NCBI GenBank assembly: GCA_029959085.1
Contig: JARWIR010000016.1
Coordinates: forward strand, 6,927,441 to 6,991,440
Source of the DNA: Nemophila menziesii
Taxonomy: Eukaryota; Streptophyta; Magnoliopsida; Boraginales; Hydrophyllaceae
Direction of reading: 5' to 3'
DNA: 64,000 bases
Shown here: piece by piece, positions 33,381-44,600 of the stretch
Numbering within the stretch: the first letter of the stretch is position 1
Layout: each line of letters opens with the position of its first letter
The notes under the pieces: generated by a model
Databases searched by the model: none
What the model was told of the DNA's origin: nothing
The model's input: only the letters and a program-made list of their open reading frames with translations
Position numbers and translations under genes: made by a program

Positions 33381-34111
33381 AAGTAAAGGACCCCATCATA
33401 TTAGTCATTTTTCTCTTCCTCCAACTGAGTTAGTTTTGTGTATTACTGGAACACACAAAATCATAAAACCCATCATATTAGTTATTTTTCTCCTTTCTCT
33501 ATGATTTTGTGTGTTACATGAACACATAAAACTACTCGTTTTTGTATTTTTTGTATTACACAAATTGTAAAAATCAATCCTGAAGTCATATATCTTTTAT
33601 ATCAAACACTATTTGACCTTTTTTACTCTCATACACATAATTTTAGTTGTATCTCCTATTCACTTATTTAGCATCTTGATATTTTACTTTTCCTTCTATC
33701 TTGATCCTATGATTTTGTGTATACACAAAACTTTGTTATGTGTAACACTGTAGTACAGAAAATTACATTCCCAATTTCAGAGCTTACTTTCCTTTTTTAT
33801 GATATTAGATAAAACTAATTTTGTTATCTTGTGTGTTACTGTAACCTTAAAATCACATACTTCCTTTTTCTAATTTCATAAATTGTTTGAGTTTTTTATA
33901 TTGTAGTTATACACAAAATGAAGTTTTTTGTCATTCCATGTCCATGATGCCTAAATTATCGTCCAATTATAACAAGTTCAGATTAAAAAATGATCTTTAC
34001 AGATTGAGTTATGCCATGGGAATAATGAACCTAAACCATTTCTCGTTTGCTAATGAAAAATTTATATGTAATGTTAACACACTATAACTTCAGACCTTTC
34101 AATTGAACACG

Positions 34112-34630
34112 TCATTTTGCCACAACAAGCACTCTTTTATTGTGGATAAACTCTGAATCCAAGGACAATGTCTCAAGAGATCTGCAATAAGACCCCACAA
34201 CTTCTAATGACACATCAATTATCTTTGCACAAGTAGCAACTCCAAGAAATTTCAACATGGAAACACAACTGGTCGCTAATTCAACCAAACCAATACCAAT
34301 CAAACCTTCACAAAACCTCAAATGTAATTCCTCTAGTTGCTTAAACTGCTCAACAATAGCTGGTAATCCTTGATCTCCTATATAGAACATATTCAGCAAT
34401 AAAGAGTAATCAATTAAAGTTTAACATCTAGTAAATCTTGATCTAAATCTTCTAACCCGGTTTTAATGATTTACACTTCTCAACGGCATATTTTAACCCT
34501 ATGTTTCTTGCATTAGAGCAATTAAGATTAATTTTTTAAGTTTAGTAAATCCATCTGCAATAGAATCTAATTTATGTTCCGATAAGGATGATGATTTTGA
34601 CTCGTTTAATTAAGCAGACATGGTTTGGTG
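34112..34630 (-). pseudogene. FBL4: F-box/LRR-repeat protein 4-like fragment
   Basis: The minus strand encodes GDQGLPAIVEQFKQLEELHL, RFCEGLIGIGLVELATSC, KFLGVATCAKIIDVSLEVVG and SYCRSLETLSLDSEFIHNKR. These are consecutive cysteine-containing leucine-rich repeats matching plant F-box/LRR 4 proteins. Further upstream (about 34610-34530) SIADGFTKLKKL is recognisable in a broken frame. The F-box and most repeats are absent, so it is a gene fragment. The intact gene would be a substrate receptor of an SCF ubiquitin ligase. I found no transposon ends tightly around it. Confidence 0.8.
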
Positions 34631-34689
34631 AAGTCTAATATTGATGCTGCAAACTGATTAGCACCATGTCTTCTTCCTTGCAATAAGGA

Positions 34690-35427
34690 CAAGGATGTCA
34701 TTTATATCACAACTTTTGACACTAATACTCATTTGTATATCTCTAGGATCCTCCCTAACTAAACATGTACTAAATACAGAGCTCTAAAAGAAAATAAATA
34801 AGTTATACAAGAGATTGCGAAATACAATTGTTAGCAAGGTCAATGTTATCTACATGATCCACCCTTGTAGCCTCCCTGGTCCCCCTACATGGGGAATAAT
34901 TGGCCTTATTTACCAATTGAGTTATGTCATGAGTCATAACTAACCACATATGAATTATAGCTCCCCTCCTCTTTGTTAAAAGACTTCTAATTTACACACA
35001 CAATTTTTTTGTTTAGTGCTAATATCAGCAATCACATGTGAGCCATGTATTTCTACGTCCATCACACCATAAGAGTTCTACATCGTCACATCAAATTCAA
35101 ATAATGGTTGACCCTGTAACTCCTAATACTCATTTTTGGAAGAGGAATATTGAGCTTCAAGAATACAAATCAAAAGATTTAATACGAAAATATTCTCCTA
35201 CATCTTCTCCCTCGTCCTCATCTTGACGTAAAGGATTATCGATTAAACGTGACTTATTTATATTGATGGAGTGTAACAATCTATTTCCATTCTTTAATCT
35301 ATGAAATGTAGACTAAGAAAAGTAACTCAAAGTTAAAAAAAACCATATAATACCCATCATATCACTACCCCAAAATCGTGATCTCAAAGGTTTGGTTGTC
35401 TGAGAAGTGGTGAGATAATGGTAATTT

Positions 35428-35430
<3 letters not shown>
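34690..35430. other. Unassigned stretch
   Basis: A 62-codon frame at 35038-35226 matches nothing that I recognise. No element ends could be supported. Confidence 0.3.

Positions 35431-35477
<47 letters not shown>
35431..35477. repeat. (AG)n microsatellite
   Basis: An uninterrupted 47-base AG run. Confidence 0.98.
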
Positions 35478-35481
<4 letters not shown>

Positions 35482-35644
35482 CCATAAGGGGATGTGGTTT
35501 GGTGGTGGCCTCAGAGTGGTTATGTGCTCGGCATGTGAAAGAATAATTAATTATTATTTTTTAATTATAAGTAATTGGTTGATTGATATTTTTGTTTTAA
35601 GTGAACATTATTATTTATTAGATGTAATCTAGTAAACAATATTT

Positions 35645-35795
35645 TCTTTTACATGTTTTTTTTACGTGGGTCGTATATGCTAGTTTGCGCACATCACGAC
35701 TAATACCACTGAATATATACAAGTTTTTTGTATGTATATTCCAGGTAAATTAGAATTATATTACCTATGTTTAGGGAAGAGATTTAAACCGTGTA
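35645..35795 (+). repeat. Dispersed repeat, copy 2 (SINE-like)
   Basis: TAGTTTGCGCACATCACGAC, TAATACCAC and a TTACCTATGTTTAGGGAAGA phrase match 14765-14895 in the same order and orientation. Confidence 0.4.
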
Positions 35796-36070
35796 CATTT
35801 CATTTTACATTTAATTATTGAAAAAATATCAAAGTTATGGACAGATGAGCTAATTCAAGTGGTATTTCTTTAACATGTTATTAATAGATTATTATTTCTT
35901 TAATTATTGCAATTATTTTCATTTTCAAATACCATAATTTTACTTAAAAACAAAATACCTTTACGATAACCTTTTCCATCTTTATAAACTTCCGACAAAA
36001 AAAAATCTTTACAAACATCGATATTCTTTTGTAAAATATAAACATTGATATAAGTTTATTCTTTTTTTTA

Positions 36071-36156
36071 CCATTCTTGCAATGAAATCTCTAGTTAGAT
36101 CCAATTTAGCTTTTATCATCATGCTTTTTCCAAGAGCTTGCATTTGCATAGACATT
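36071..36156. repeat. Direct repeat left of the CACTA element
   Basis: CTAGTTAGATCCAA...AAGAGCTTGCATTTGCATAGACA recurs with decay at 40871-40955. The pair brackets the CACTA insertion about 0.7 kb and 0.1 kb outside its ends. Confidence 0.6.
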
Positions 36157-36998
36157 ATAAGACAATACAAGTTCTTTTTTTCTATAGTGTATCTAATTAA
36201 ATTGCATCTTATGTTCAATTTTTTAGTCAACATTTAAAATCAAAATTAATAGGTTAACTATTTTTTTTTTTTTGAGTGAAACGATCATATTAATTGTACA
36301 AAAAATTATACACTATACAAGAAATCACCTATCAAAATTTAAAATGTTAAGCAAACGCTAATCTAAATTTCAATAGTTACAAGTAAAAAACCTCTATCAT
36401 TTGAGAAGGTATATGAAAACAAAGCAAACAATTTATTTTCTGTAAAATCAGATCTTTAAAAAGAGTTTCACTTCTCATAACTAGATTATTTTTTATTTTC
36501 TATACATGATAAATAATAGCGGCGAATGCTACTCTTGTTTTTCTTTCCAATTCTCTTGAGTTTTAAATTTTTCTAGTTCTTTAAATATACTCAAGATCGT
36601 GTTAATTTCTTTTTTGATTCTCGACCACTTCTTTATCTTGTTCTAAAACGTTCTTAGCAAACGAGCATTAAAAGAAAAATTGTTTTAAAATACTCATTGT
36701 ATACAACTAATAAAGTAGATCCAAATTCATATATACCTTCATATCTTTTGTACGAATAATTTTTATCGTCATTCGTTCAATAGTTTAATTATTGCCGGTA
36801 AGAACCAAAATCTTAAAAAATTCAAAATATTAGTTATTTAATCGATTAGTATTCCAAAAAAAAAAAAATCTATTAGTAAGTCCAAACACTACAAAAAATT
36901 CATTTTTAGGTGGCATTTAATTAGTGGCAGTCAAGTCAACCCCTACTATATAATAGCTATCCAAAAAGTACATGTGGCAGTACGTTTTTTAAATGCTA

Positions 36999-37293
36999 CT
37001 CCCTCCGTCCCAAAAATAATGTCCACTTAGCATTTTCACACAGATTAAGAAATGTCATTATTAAACCCTACATGTACAAAAATGCCCCTAATAAATGTCA
37101 TAATGCACACCTATTCCTATGCCTAGGAAAATGCAATCAAGTATAAAATAATAATTCAAATAATTATAAATTAAAAGAAAAGTAGGGGTAATAAGGGAAA
37201 AAAGTAGAAAAAGTTGTCTTGAAATGGTAAGTGGACATTATTTTTGGGACACCATATTTAGTAATGTGGACATTATTTTTGGGACGGAGGGAG
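36999..37293. mobile_element. Stowaway (Tc1/mariner) MITE
   Basis: The ends CTCCCTCCGTCCCAAAAATA and the inverted TTTTTGGGACGGAGGGAG are the Stowaway consensus. The target duplication is TA (36997-36998, 37294-37295). Total 295 bp, nested in the CACTA left end. Confidence 0.97.
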
Positions 37294-38079
37294 TACCTAT
37301 TTTATTAAATTAGAATTTTTTGACTAAGTCAATTGATTCTTTCAATTATTTCAAAATGTATTACTTTATTAACAGATGAACTATTCTCTCTCTCTCTTTC
37401 GTTGCTAATCTCTTCTCTCTCCACACACAAAAAACCCTAAACCCTAACCTTTCATCTCTCTTACGATGTCTTCTCCTCTTCTCCGGCGAAGCGCTCCTTC
37501 CGGTGACGGCGACGGAAACGACAACGGCAACACCGATAGAAGATGCTACAACCTTTTCTCTTATTTTCTGTAATTTCTCCACATATATATTGCTCCGATT
37601 TCAACGGCGGCTTTTGCGTTTGGTCTTTACCGACTCCGACGGTGTTTTTGTGTTTCTCTGGTCGTGATGTGGGCTATCTTGAGGTAACTCAAGATTCACT
37701 TAAATGGCTAATATTCACATAGATTTGCTTGTCTAGGTTTCATTTTCTATTTATTAATCTTTCGATTTGTTTGATCTGATTGTGCAAAAACTTCATTTTT
37801 ACTGGTGTTTGCAGATTTTAATTGATCTATTTGTGAAGAAACAATTGAAAGTGAATCAATAGTTTTAAGGCAGAGCTATTACCTTAAATGCTGGAAGCAA
37901 CGTTTTTCTACCATTAGAACGTGTAAGTATATATATTTGTTATTTTCTGAATTTTAAGTGTATTGCTTATCTTGCTTGTGTGTAATTTCCATCAATTGTG
38001 TTCCTGAATATGTAAAATAGGGTATTAAAGTACAATTTGTATCCTATGTACTTAATTTTTCCTTAAATCTGGATTTCAG

Positions 38080-38151
38080 GTTGTAAGGGCATTAAAGATT
38101 TTACAGAAAGCTAGAGATTCTTCTTCTTCTTCCTCGTGTGGTACACTTCAG
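38080..38151 (+). pseudogene. Exon-like fragment of unknown gene inside the CACTA
   Basis: A 24-codon open segment (VVRALKILQKARDSSSSSSC) is bounded by ...TTTCAG and GTTTG splice-like borders. I do not recognise the parent. A following segment (about 38272-38337) may be the next exon. Confidence 0.4.
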
Positions 38152-38412
38152 GTTTGTTAAATATTTCCTGCAAACATTACATATAAACATATATCTTGAT
38201 GCATAGTTAGAGTATAACTTATATATTATTTTTTTCTTTGAAATGTTATTCTGGAATTCTTTTGTCTAGGTGACCTTCCTTCATGAAGGATTTGACGAGA
38301 CATGTAGGCTTGGCCTTCAAAGTGAAACGGAACAGTGAAGTAAATATTTAATCCTATTTATACTATTCTTTTCTCTATTATCTCAATCTCTCATCATTGA
38401 GAATGAAAACAG

Positions 38413-38563
38413 TTTGATGGAGCAGCTTAATCTCTAGGAGTTGGAGCTATACTAGTGAATACATGGAACACATACTGCTCAAGAATTGGCCGAAAATTTT
38501 GTAAGTGAACCTAACGATACAGTTATTGAAGCACACAACAGAATCAAAAAAGTTACTCCATGA
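38413..38563 (+). pseudogene. TPS1: Trehalose-6-phosphate synthase fragment A (end of synthase domain)
   Basis: It reads DGAA, stop, SLGVGAILVN and then, after an internal deletion and frame change, HTAQELAENFVSEPNDTVIE, matching the C-terminal end of the glycosyltransferase-20 domain of plant class I TPS. The nonsense codon (38428-38430) and the deletion make it dead. In the parent protein this part lies after fragment B, so the order here is rearranged. Confidence 0.8.
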
Positions 38564-38747
38564 GCCAATTATTTGAGCTTCGAGCCCAATCAGGTACAAT
38601 TTTATGCATTTTTTTTACTTAATTTTCTTCTGGTTTATAGAGTACTGTAAGTAACAGTTAAACGAACAGTCCAAGAATCGATTACTTATACAACTAGTTT
38701 TTACCCGTAGTTTTTACTTATACATGAATTGATGGAAGACCGATTCT

Positions 38748-38996
38748 TCAATGCCTCTTAGTTGTGGCTAATCGTTTACCTGTATCCGCTGTTCAAAGAG
38801 GTGAAGAATCATGGACTCTTGAAATAAGTTAGGTGGTTTAGTTAGTGCTCTTCTAGGTAATTAAATATATTAATAATCTGTTAATTGGTTAATAATTTTA
38901 CCTTATTATATTCATATCGGTAATTTATTGTAGGGTGTAAATGTACCAGACGAGGCTGGATAAAGAGCACTTACTAATGCATTAGCTGAGATAATT
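38748..38996 (+). pseudogene. TPS1: Trehalose-6-phosphate synthase fragment B (start of synthase domain)
   Basis: The first piece (38748-38855) reads LLVVANRLPVSAVQRGEESW then TLEIS and a frame-broken GGLVSALLG. A GT-AG-like intron (about 38856-38933) follows, then GVNVPDEAG, stop, RALTNALAE. This is the N-terminal glycosyltransferase-20 start of TPS1, including the NRLPVSA signature. It lies downstream of fragment A although it is N-terminal in the protein. Confidence 0.85.
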
Positions 38997-39152
38997 TGAA
39001 TTTTGGATTTTTTTTAGATACTACTAGTGAAGCTGGTGAACTCATGTCTTATTTGGTAATACTACTAATACATTAAATTACATATTTTTTTTACTTTGGT
39101 TATTAAAAATTATTATTTTAATTCTTGTTTAGTTGGCTATTTAAATCTGCAG

Positions 39153-39203
39153 GGTGCAAAGTTAACTAATGCAAATTGAAAGGGTGCAAATCTTCAACAA
39201 GCT
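39153..39203 (+). pseudogene. Pentapeptide-repeat protein fragment
   Basis: After a ...CTGCAG acceptor-like border, GAKLTNAN, stop, KGANLQQA shows the A(N/K)LxxA(N)L pentapeptide pattern seen, for example, in plant BTB/pentapeptide proteins. Only about one exon edge is present. Confidence 0.55.
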
Positions 39204-39846
39204 TTAACTGGAGGAAATACAGAATGGATGAAATGATGAAGAGTACACTTAAGAAGGAAGAAAACATAATAATCGTAAGTTTGTTCCTTCATTTTCCTGA
39301 TTTTGTATTTTAATTTACTTTTGATTAAAGATATGTGATGGACCTATATCTGCCTTCACTGTTCTACATAATGTGAACGGGAATCAGGTATGTTTCTAAG
39401 CACCTAATGTTACTTGTTAATTGATATTTGCTGAGGAGGTCCCTGATATTGGTATTTATTTATAGGCAGCTGCCTTAAAAGGAGAAGCACCTAGGGCTGG
39501 TAATAGTGAAGAGTGGTGATGATTGTAGGCAGGAACATCAGGGCTAAATTGGACTATTCTTTAAGTTTCGGGTATTTGAGTATTAGTGTAAAATTAGGGC
39601 TGCTAGGGCTGGTTATAGTGAAGAGTGAAGTACTAGTTACTTCCTGATAAGGTAAAACTTATTTGCTTATTAATCCTTAAAGTTTGGATTTAATTTGATG
39701 TTATTTTTTTCTTTACAGGCCTCCATATCAATATCAAGAAAATTCATATATATATTTCATTCACTCTACAGGTATTTTAATGACTAATATATATATATAT
39801 ATATTCTACAAGATTTCCACTTCTGAGTTGTGATTCTTCATGACAG

Positions 39847-39900
39847 CGTAACTTTGTCGAAAGCATGGCTGGACATTCCCTAGTTTGCTATCTTTTACAG
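39847..39900 (+). pseudogene. Phosphatidylinositol 4-kinase beta exon fragment
   Basis: This 18-codon exon, RNFVESMAGHSLVCYLLQ, is bounded by CATGACAG and GTAAAT splice borders. It matches the kinase-domain segment just before the catalytic KDRHNGN loop in plant PI4K-beta. The catalytic loop itself is not in the window. Confidence 0.75.
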
Positions 39901-39959
39901 GTAAATTATTAGAAAATTAATTATAATTTAGTCCCTCTTTCTTATGTTTTGTTATTTAC

Positions 39960-40400
39960 AGGCTAGTCCTCCATTGGGTGTGGAAAGTGCAACCAAGTCC
40001 TCAGGGACTACAATATGCACTAATTAATTTAATTTTGTGCTGAAGTTGAATGGATTCGAGATGATTATCCACTAGAAGGATCACTTGAGAAAATTGATGT
40101 AAGTACACTGCAAAAAAGAAATAAAAAAATTGCACTTTTACCCCTGAACTGTTAGTGTTTTGACAGTTTACCCTATGTAGTTGCAGGAAGTGATAATTAA
40201 AGCAGCTACACATGCTCAACAATGGATAATAAAAAGTTCAAGGTACATCACGAGGTATTATATATTATATCTATTATATCATAAAATTAAACGAATAAAG
40301 AAAACTGGTAAGAATTTTAAAAAAATTGTTAATGTTTTTGCAGATTGTGCAAGAGTTGTGGAACTATTTAAAGCAAAAGGATAAATGCCTTCAACAAAGG
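39960..40400 (+). pseudogene. Further exon-like pieces of unknown origin in the CACTA
   Basis: Segments ASPPLGVESATKSSGTT (39961 on), VEWIRDDYPLEGSLEKID (about 40043-40099, followed by GTAAGT) and EVIIKAATHAQQWIIKSS (about 40187-40240) look like exon pieces with splice borders. I do not recognise the parents. Confidence 0.35.
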
Positions 40401-40511
40401 ATCCGGAGTGTTTTGAACAAGGTTGTTAGGTTGTTTCCTAGGATGTAATAAATTAATTTAGCATCACTGAATATTGTAATATTTAATTTTTTATTTTTTC
40501 GCTTCTTTTAG

Positions 40512-40791
40512 AATTGGTGGCGGTTAACATAAATTTTTTTTTTTACAAACTCCATCTTACGTAGCGTGTTAGTATAACCGCCACGGACCAGTTGTGGCGT
40601 GTTTGACCTATAACCGCCACCTTTTGGTATACATTGCAGTAATATGCAACCGCCACCTAAACAATGGGTGGCTCTGAACATAGTGGCGGCCTTTGTGGCG
40701 GTTGCGCAAGTGCCACAAATGTATAGGTGGCGGTTATAACCGCCACTAAAGGTCAAAATAACCGCCACCTTTACTCTTTTTTTTTGTAGTG
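40512..40791 (-). repeat. CACTA right subterminal repeats
   Basis: Roughly ten copies of the ACCGCCAC/GTGGCGG core in both orientations crowd the last 280 bp. They are the probable transposase-binding zone. The left end has only weak GTGGCA counterparts (about 36909-36983). Confidence 0.8.
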
Positions 40792-40799
40792 AAAAAACT

Positions 40800-41523
40800 T
40801 TAATCGAGTAATATAACCATAATTTCACATACATTAAAGTCAAATCAGTGCCATTCTCTTATTATCTTTGTTGCAGTGATATATCTAGTTAGAATGTTAG
40901 ATCCAACATAGCTTTGTTCGTACTATTTTCAAGAGCTTGGATTTGCATAGACAGTTAGAGGTCATAGATGCCTGGACCATTGAACCACCATTGACATCAT
41001 ATTAAAAGTTGTTTTTGCTAGATATTATGTGGTCTCTTCTACATATCCTAATAGCTAGAAGAAGTGAAGGCAATTATACTTTTATCTGCAAAAGGAGGGC
41101 ACATTTTTAGATAGGTGGTCCTGCTCATCACCATTCATAACTTAGACAGTAGATCATAATTGTTTTTTGACGGTCATTATAATTTGGAATTTATTATAAG
41201 TAACATGTGTTCAAAATTACTCACATATGAATATTGATATTTTGGATTAAAGATTTGATAAAATCTTGTAAAAATTAAAATTTTATTCTTTTAGTAGAAA
41301 AGGATAACACATTTTCAGATAGGTGGTCCTTGCCATCAAAGGGGCCAATGGCTCAATCTTATTTGGAAAAACAAAAGTACAATCTTAGGCATGTAGTGGG
41401 GAGTGGAGTATGGATTGGAAGTGAGATGCTGTATATGATCCACTTTTTTAACGATCCTATATTGCTTTTCTTTAAGTAAAATAAAAATTGAATAAAGGGC
41501 AATTTGGTCTACTACTCTCGTCC
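40800..41523. other. PIN6 upstream region
   Basis: It includes the decayed direct repeat 40871-40955. It also holds a second duplicated phrase, ACATTTT(T/C)AGATAGGTGGTCC, at about 41101-41123 and 41311-41332. No gene. It probably contains promoter-proximal sequence of PIN6. Confidence 0.4.
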
Positions 41524-41531
41524 TATATATA
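41524..41531 (+). promoter_or_regulatory. Probable TATA box of PIN6
   Basis: TATATATA lies 73 bases before the inferred ATG (41604), the right spacing for a plant TATA box with a leader of about 40 bases. Confidence 0.5.
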
Positions 41532-41603
41532 CTCATCAACCCTTGGTCAATCTTCGAATCATTCATCTTTAACAAGAGTCCAATTTACACACGCACATAC
41601 AAA

Positions 41604-44600
41604 ATGATAAATGGAGATGATTTTTACAAGGTCATGTGTGCTATGGTGCCTTTATACTTTGCAATGTTTGTTGCATATGGATCAGTTAAATGGTGGAAAA
41701 TATTCACACCACAACAATGTGGTGGGATCAATAGATTTGTCGCTGTTTTTGCAGTTCCGGTACTTTCATTTCACTTCATAGCACAAAATAATCCATATGA
41801 AATGGATACCAAGTTCATATTAGCTGACACATTATCAAAAGTGATAATACTTGTTTTATTATCTATTTGGGCTATTTGGAAAAGTCAATTAGATTGGTTG
41901 ATCACTCTCTTCTCAGTTTCTACTTTGCCCAACACTCTAGTTATGGGAATTCCTTTGCTTAAAGCCATGTATGGAGATCTTATTGATGCTCAAAGTCTCA
42001 TGGTCCAACTTGTTGTTCTTCAATGCATTATCTGGTAATCATATTTTTTCTTAATTAATTTCTTATTCTTGCATCATTCCATCTTAATTCCAGTTATATA
42101 CATAAACAATGGTTATATATTTGACGCATGCAGGTACACATTATTGTTATTTCTTTTTGAGTATAGAGCTGCAACTATATTAATACACAACCAATTCCCT
42201 GGTGCAAGTGCTGCCTCTATAACGAAATTCGAAATAGATAACGATATAATATCACTTGACGGACGGGATCCACTTTGCACTGAGTCTGAAATCGACGAAA
42301 ATGGACGCATCAGGGTCCGAATCCGACGGTCCACATCATCAGCTCCTGATTCATCTTTTGGACTAACACCTAGAGCATCAAATCTATCAAATGCAGAAAT
42401 TTACTCAATCAACACACCAACACTTTTGAATGATATCCCATTCGGACATGGTGACTTAGCAGCAGCAGCGTTTGGGTTCTGTGGGGCTAGCCCACGTCTA
42501 TCTGGGTACGCATCTTCGGATTTTAACGAGCTGGATTTAACATCAGGAAATACACCTACTTGGGTTAGATCGCCTATTAGTGTTGGTGGAAAGGTGTTCC
42601 GACAACAGCCTTCTCCAGCTGTGAAAATGGTGTGGGAATCTCCAGGGGATCGACAAGGGTGCAGTGACAGTGACGATGTTGGAGGTAATATATATCATAC
42701 TTTGTGTTGTCAACTTTTTATATCTGATCACCTTTGTTTTACTTTACTTTTCTTGGGCTTTTGTTTTATTTCATATTCATTTCCATAGATTCTTTTTAAT
42801 GGAGTATCAAATAAAGGTCTTTTGTCGTCTAAATCATCGAGACTATTAATCCCAGTTCCACATGCTACAAACTACTCTCTTAGCTAGTCCTATAGTATAT
42901 AACTAATTAAGTTTTTGTAATCCCAAATCACCTTTCTTGTGATTCTCAGTTGACATGCATGTCTTGTGGAAGCCATGAGTTATATACTTTTTCCATTTTT
43001 CATATACGAGTACATATATATCCATGATTAAAAAATTATGCAATTTTATTTTAAGTTTAGTTGAGGCAATAATATCTAGTTTTTAATTTAAAATATTATA
43101 ATTGGACCAAAGAGGATTTTTCACCAGAGTTTCGCACCCCCAACCCCCACCCATTTGCACCTCTCATCCCGCTCCACCCAGAAGGAAAAAGTAGGTTAAA
43201 AAATATTAGTGTCAATGTCTCAAATTCCATTAGTTATCTAACTTTTTACCCTTTTAGAGATAAATCTTAGATATGCCTTGGATAAAATGATTCAAAAATC
43301 AAAAGAAATCAAGAATTTTAAAAATAAAAAAATAACGAGTCAAAATGAATAAATATATATGGAAGAACCTTTAACTATTTTGCCAAATCGGTCTGATATT
43401 AAGATTTAATTATCTGAAACCTATTTTTAGATTATTATATGATGATTGTGAGATTTAATTTTATTCAAATAAAATAATTTGTAATATTAAAAAGAATAAA
43501 GAATATGAATATGAACACCCAACTCTTTTTGCCATAGAAAATCATAAATAGTACAACGATTTATAGTAGGTGAAATATATGGAAGTTAATTAAGTATGTG
43601 AATGATAATTAAATAATTTATCTATTATGATAGTACAATAAATTACATATTTTGGCAATTTATTTGTACAATGTATTAATTCGTTTAGAAGAAAACATGA
43701 AACATGGTCATATGAAGTTTATGCAGTCAAAGAAGTCATTGTTGTCGACAGATTCCATGAGCTACAGCTATAGCTCTATAGGTATTGTCTATTCGAACAA
43801 AAAAAAAATATAGGTATTGTCTTTGTAATCTGACATACACACCCAGGACTTGTCAACGTTAGATATGACCTCACCAATTCTTGTTAATAGAATTATCCGA
43901 CAACCATGATTTATGAAATAGAAACAACAAAACCTGTTTCCCCCAACACAGTATTTTTTTTTTTTTTTTGGACAACCATACACAGTATATATTCCTACAT
44001 ACTTGTAGTTGTTTTATTAAAATATATACGAAAAAATAAGAAAGTAAATTAAAAGAAACAAACAATACTAACTACTAAATTAGTTAAATCATATATTAAA
44101 ATTGCACTAATAATATATATGCAATTATTTTAAACTTCAAATCTAAATAATGTTATATTTGTACGATGTATAATTTCACTTTTTTTTAAATATATAATCA
44201 TTTATTCAATCCAAAAAATACAAACGAAGGGATATAGGACAATTGTTTCCATTCTCGAATATATATATATTATCTGTTTTGGTCGATTTCAACTAAGATA
44301 AAGACTGAATTAATCAATTTTAACATGTTATTTATATAATATTTGAAGGGCCGGTCTGATATTTTGCGGGCTCTAAGTGAACGATCACAAAATAAGACCC
44401 TCTACGTAAATAAAAATATTATTACTACTAGCATGGTTCAAGCTTTAGAACTCATAAAAAAAATAAGCAAAATGGAAAGTTAGATGATTGTGGCCCCTAA
44501 AAATATCAAAATATCAAGAGCTCTAAACGACAACGTCTTTCGTATACATACAGGACCAGTCCTGAATATTTGATTGAATATATAAACTAAATCATAAATA

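Larger units (their letters stand above)
32105..33910. repeat. Array of short palindromes, TTTGTGTATTACTGxAATACACAAA
   Basis: About 18 decayed copies of a palindromic phrase (TTTGTGTATTAC then GAAATACACAAAATCA) are spaced irregularly over 1.8 kb. They are interleaved with GGTTTAGG-rich tracts. Coding frames through it are incidental. Examples lie near 32230, 32745, 32830, 32975, 33430 and 33540. Confidence 0.7.
36887..40791 (+). mobile_element. CACTA (En/Spm) element carrying several gene fragments
   Basis: The element is 3905 bp. It begins CACTACAAAAAATTC and ends TTTTTTTTTGTAGTG, the diagnostic CACTA termini. The 3-bp duplication is AAA on both sides (36884-36886, 40792-40794). The right end holds many inverted and direct copies of ACCGCCACC/GGTGGCGG, the subterminal repeats expected for transposase binding. 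No transposase is encoded. The interior, where recognisable, is a mosaic of plant exon pieces with splice-like borders: two pieces of trehalose-6-phosphate synthase, a pentapeptide-repeat segment, a phosphatidylinositol 4-kinase exon and others unplaced. A Stowaway MITE interrupts the left end. Confidence 0.9.

Noticed and set aside
37361..37582. 73-codon minus-strand ORF in the CACTA left part
   Set aside because: A basic, compositionally simple frame with no family match. The plus strand here looks like a 5' untranslated region (CT-rich, CCCTAAACCCTAA) of a captured gene.
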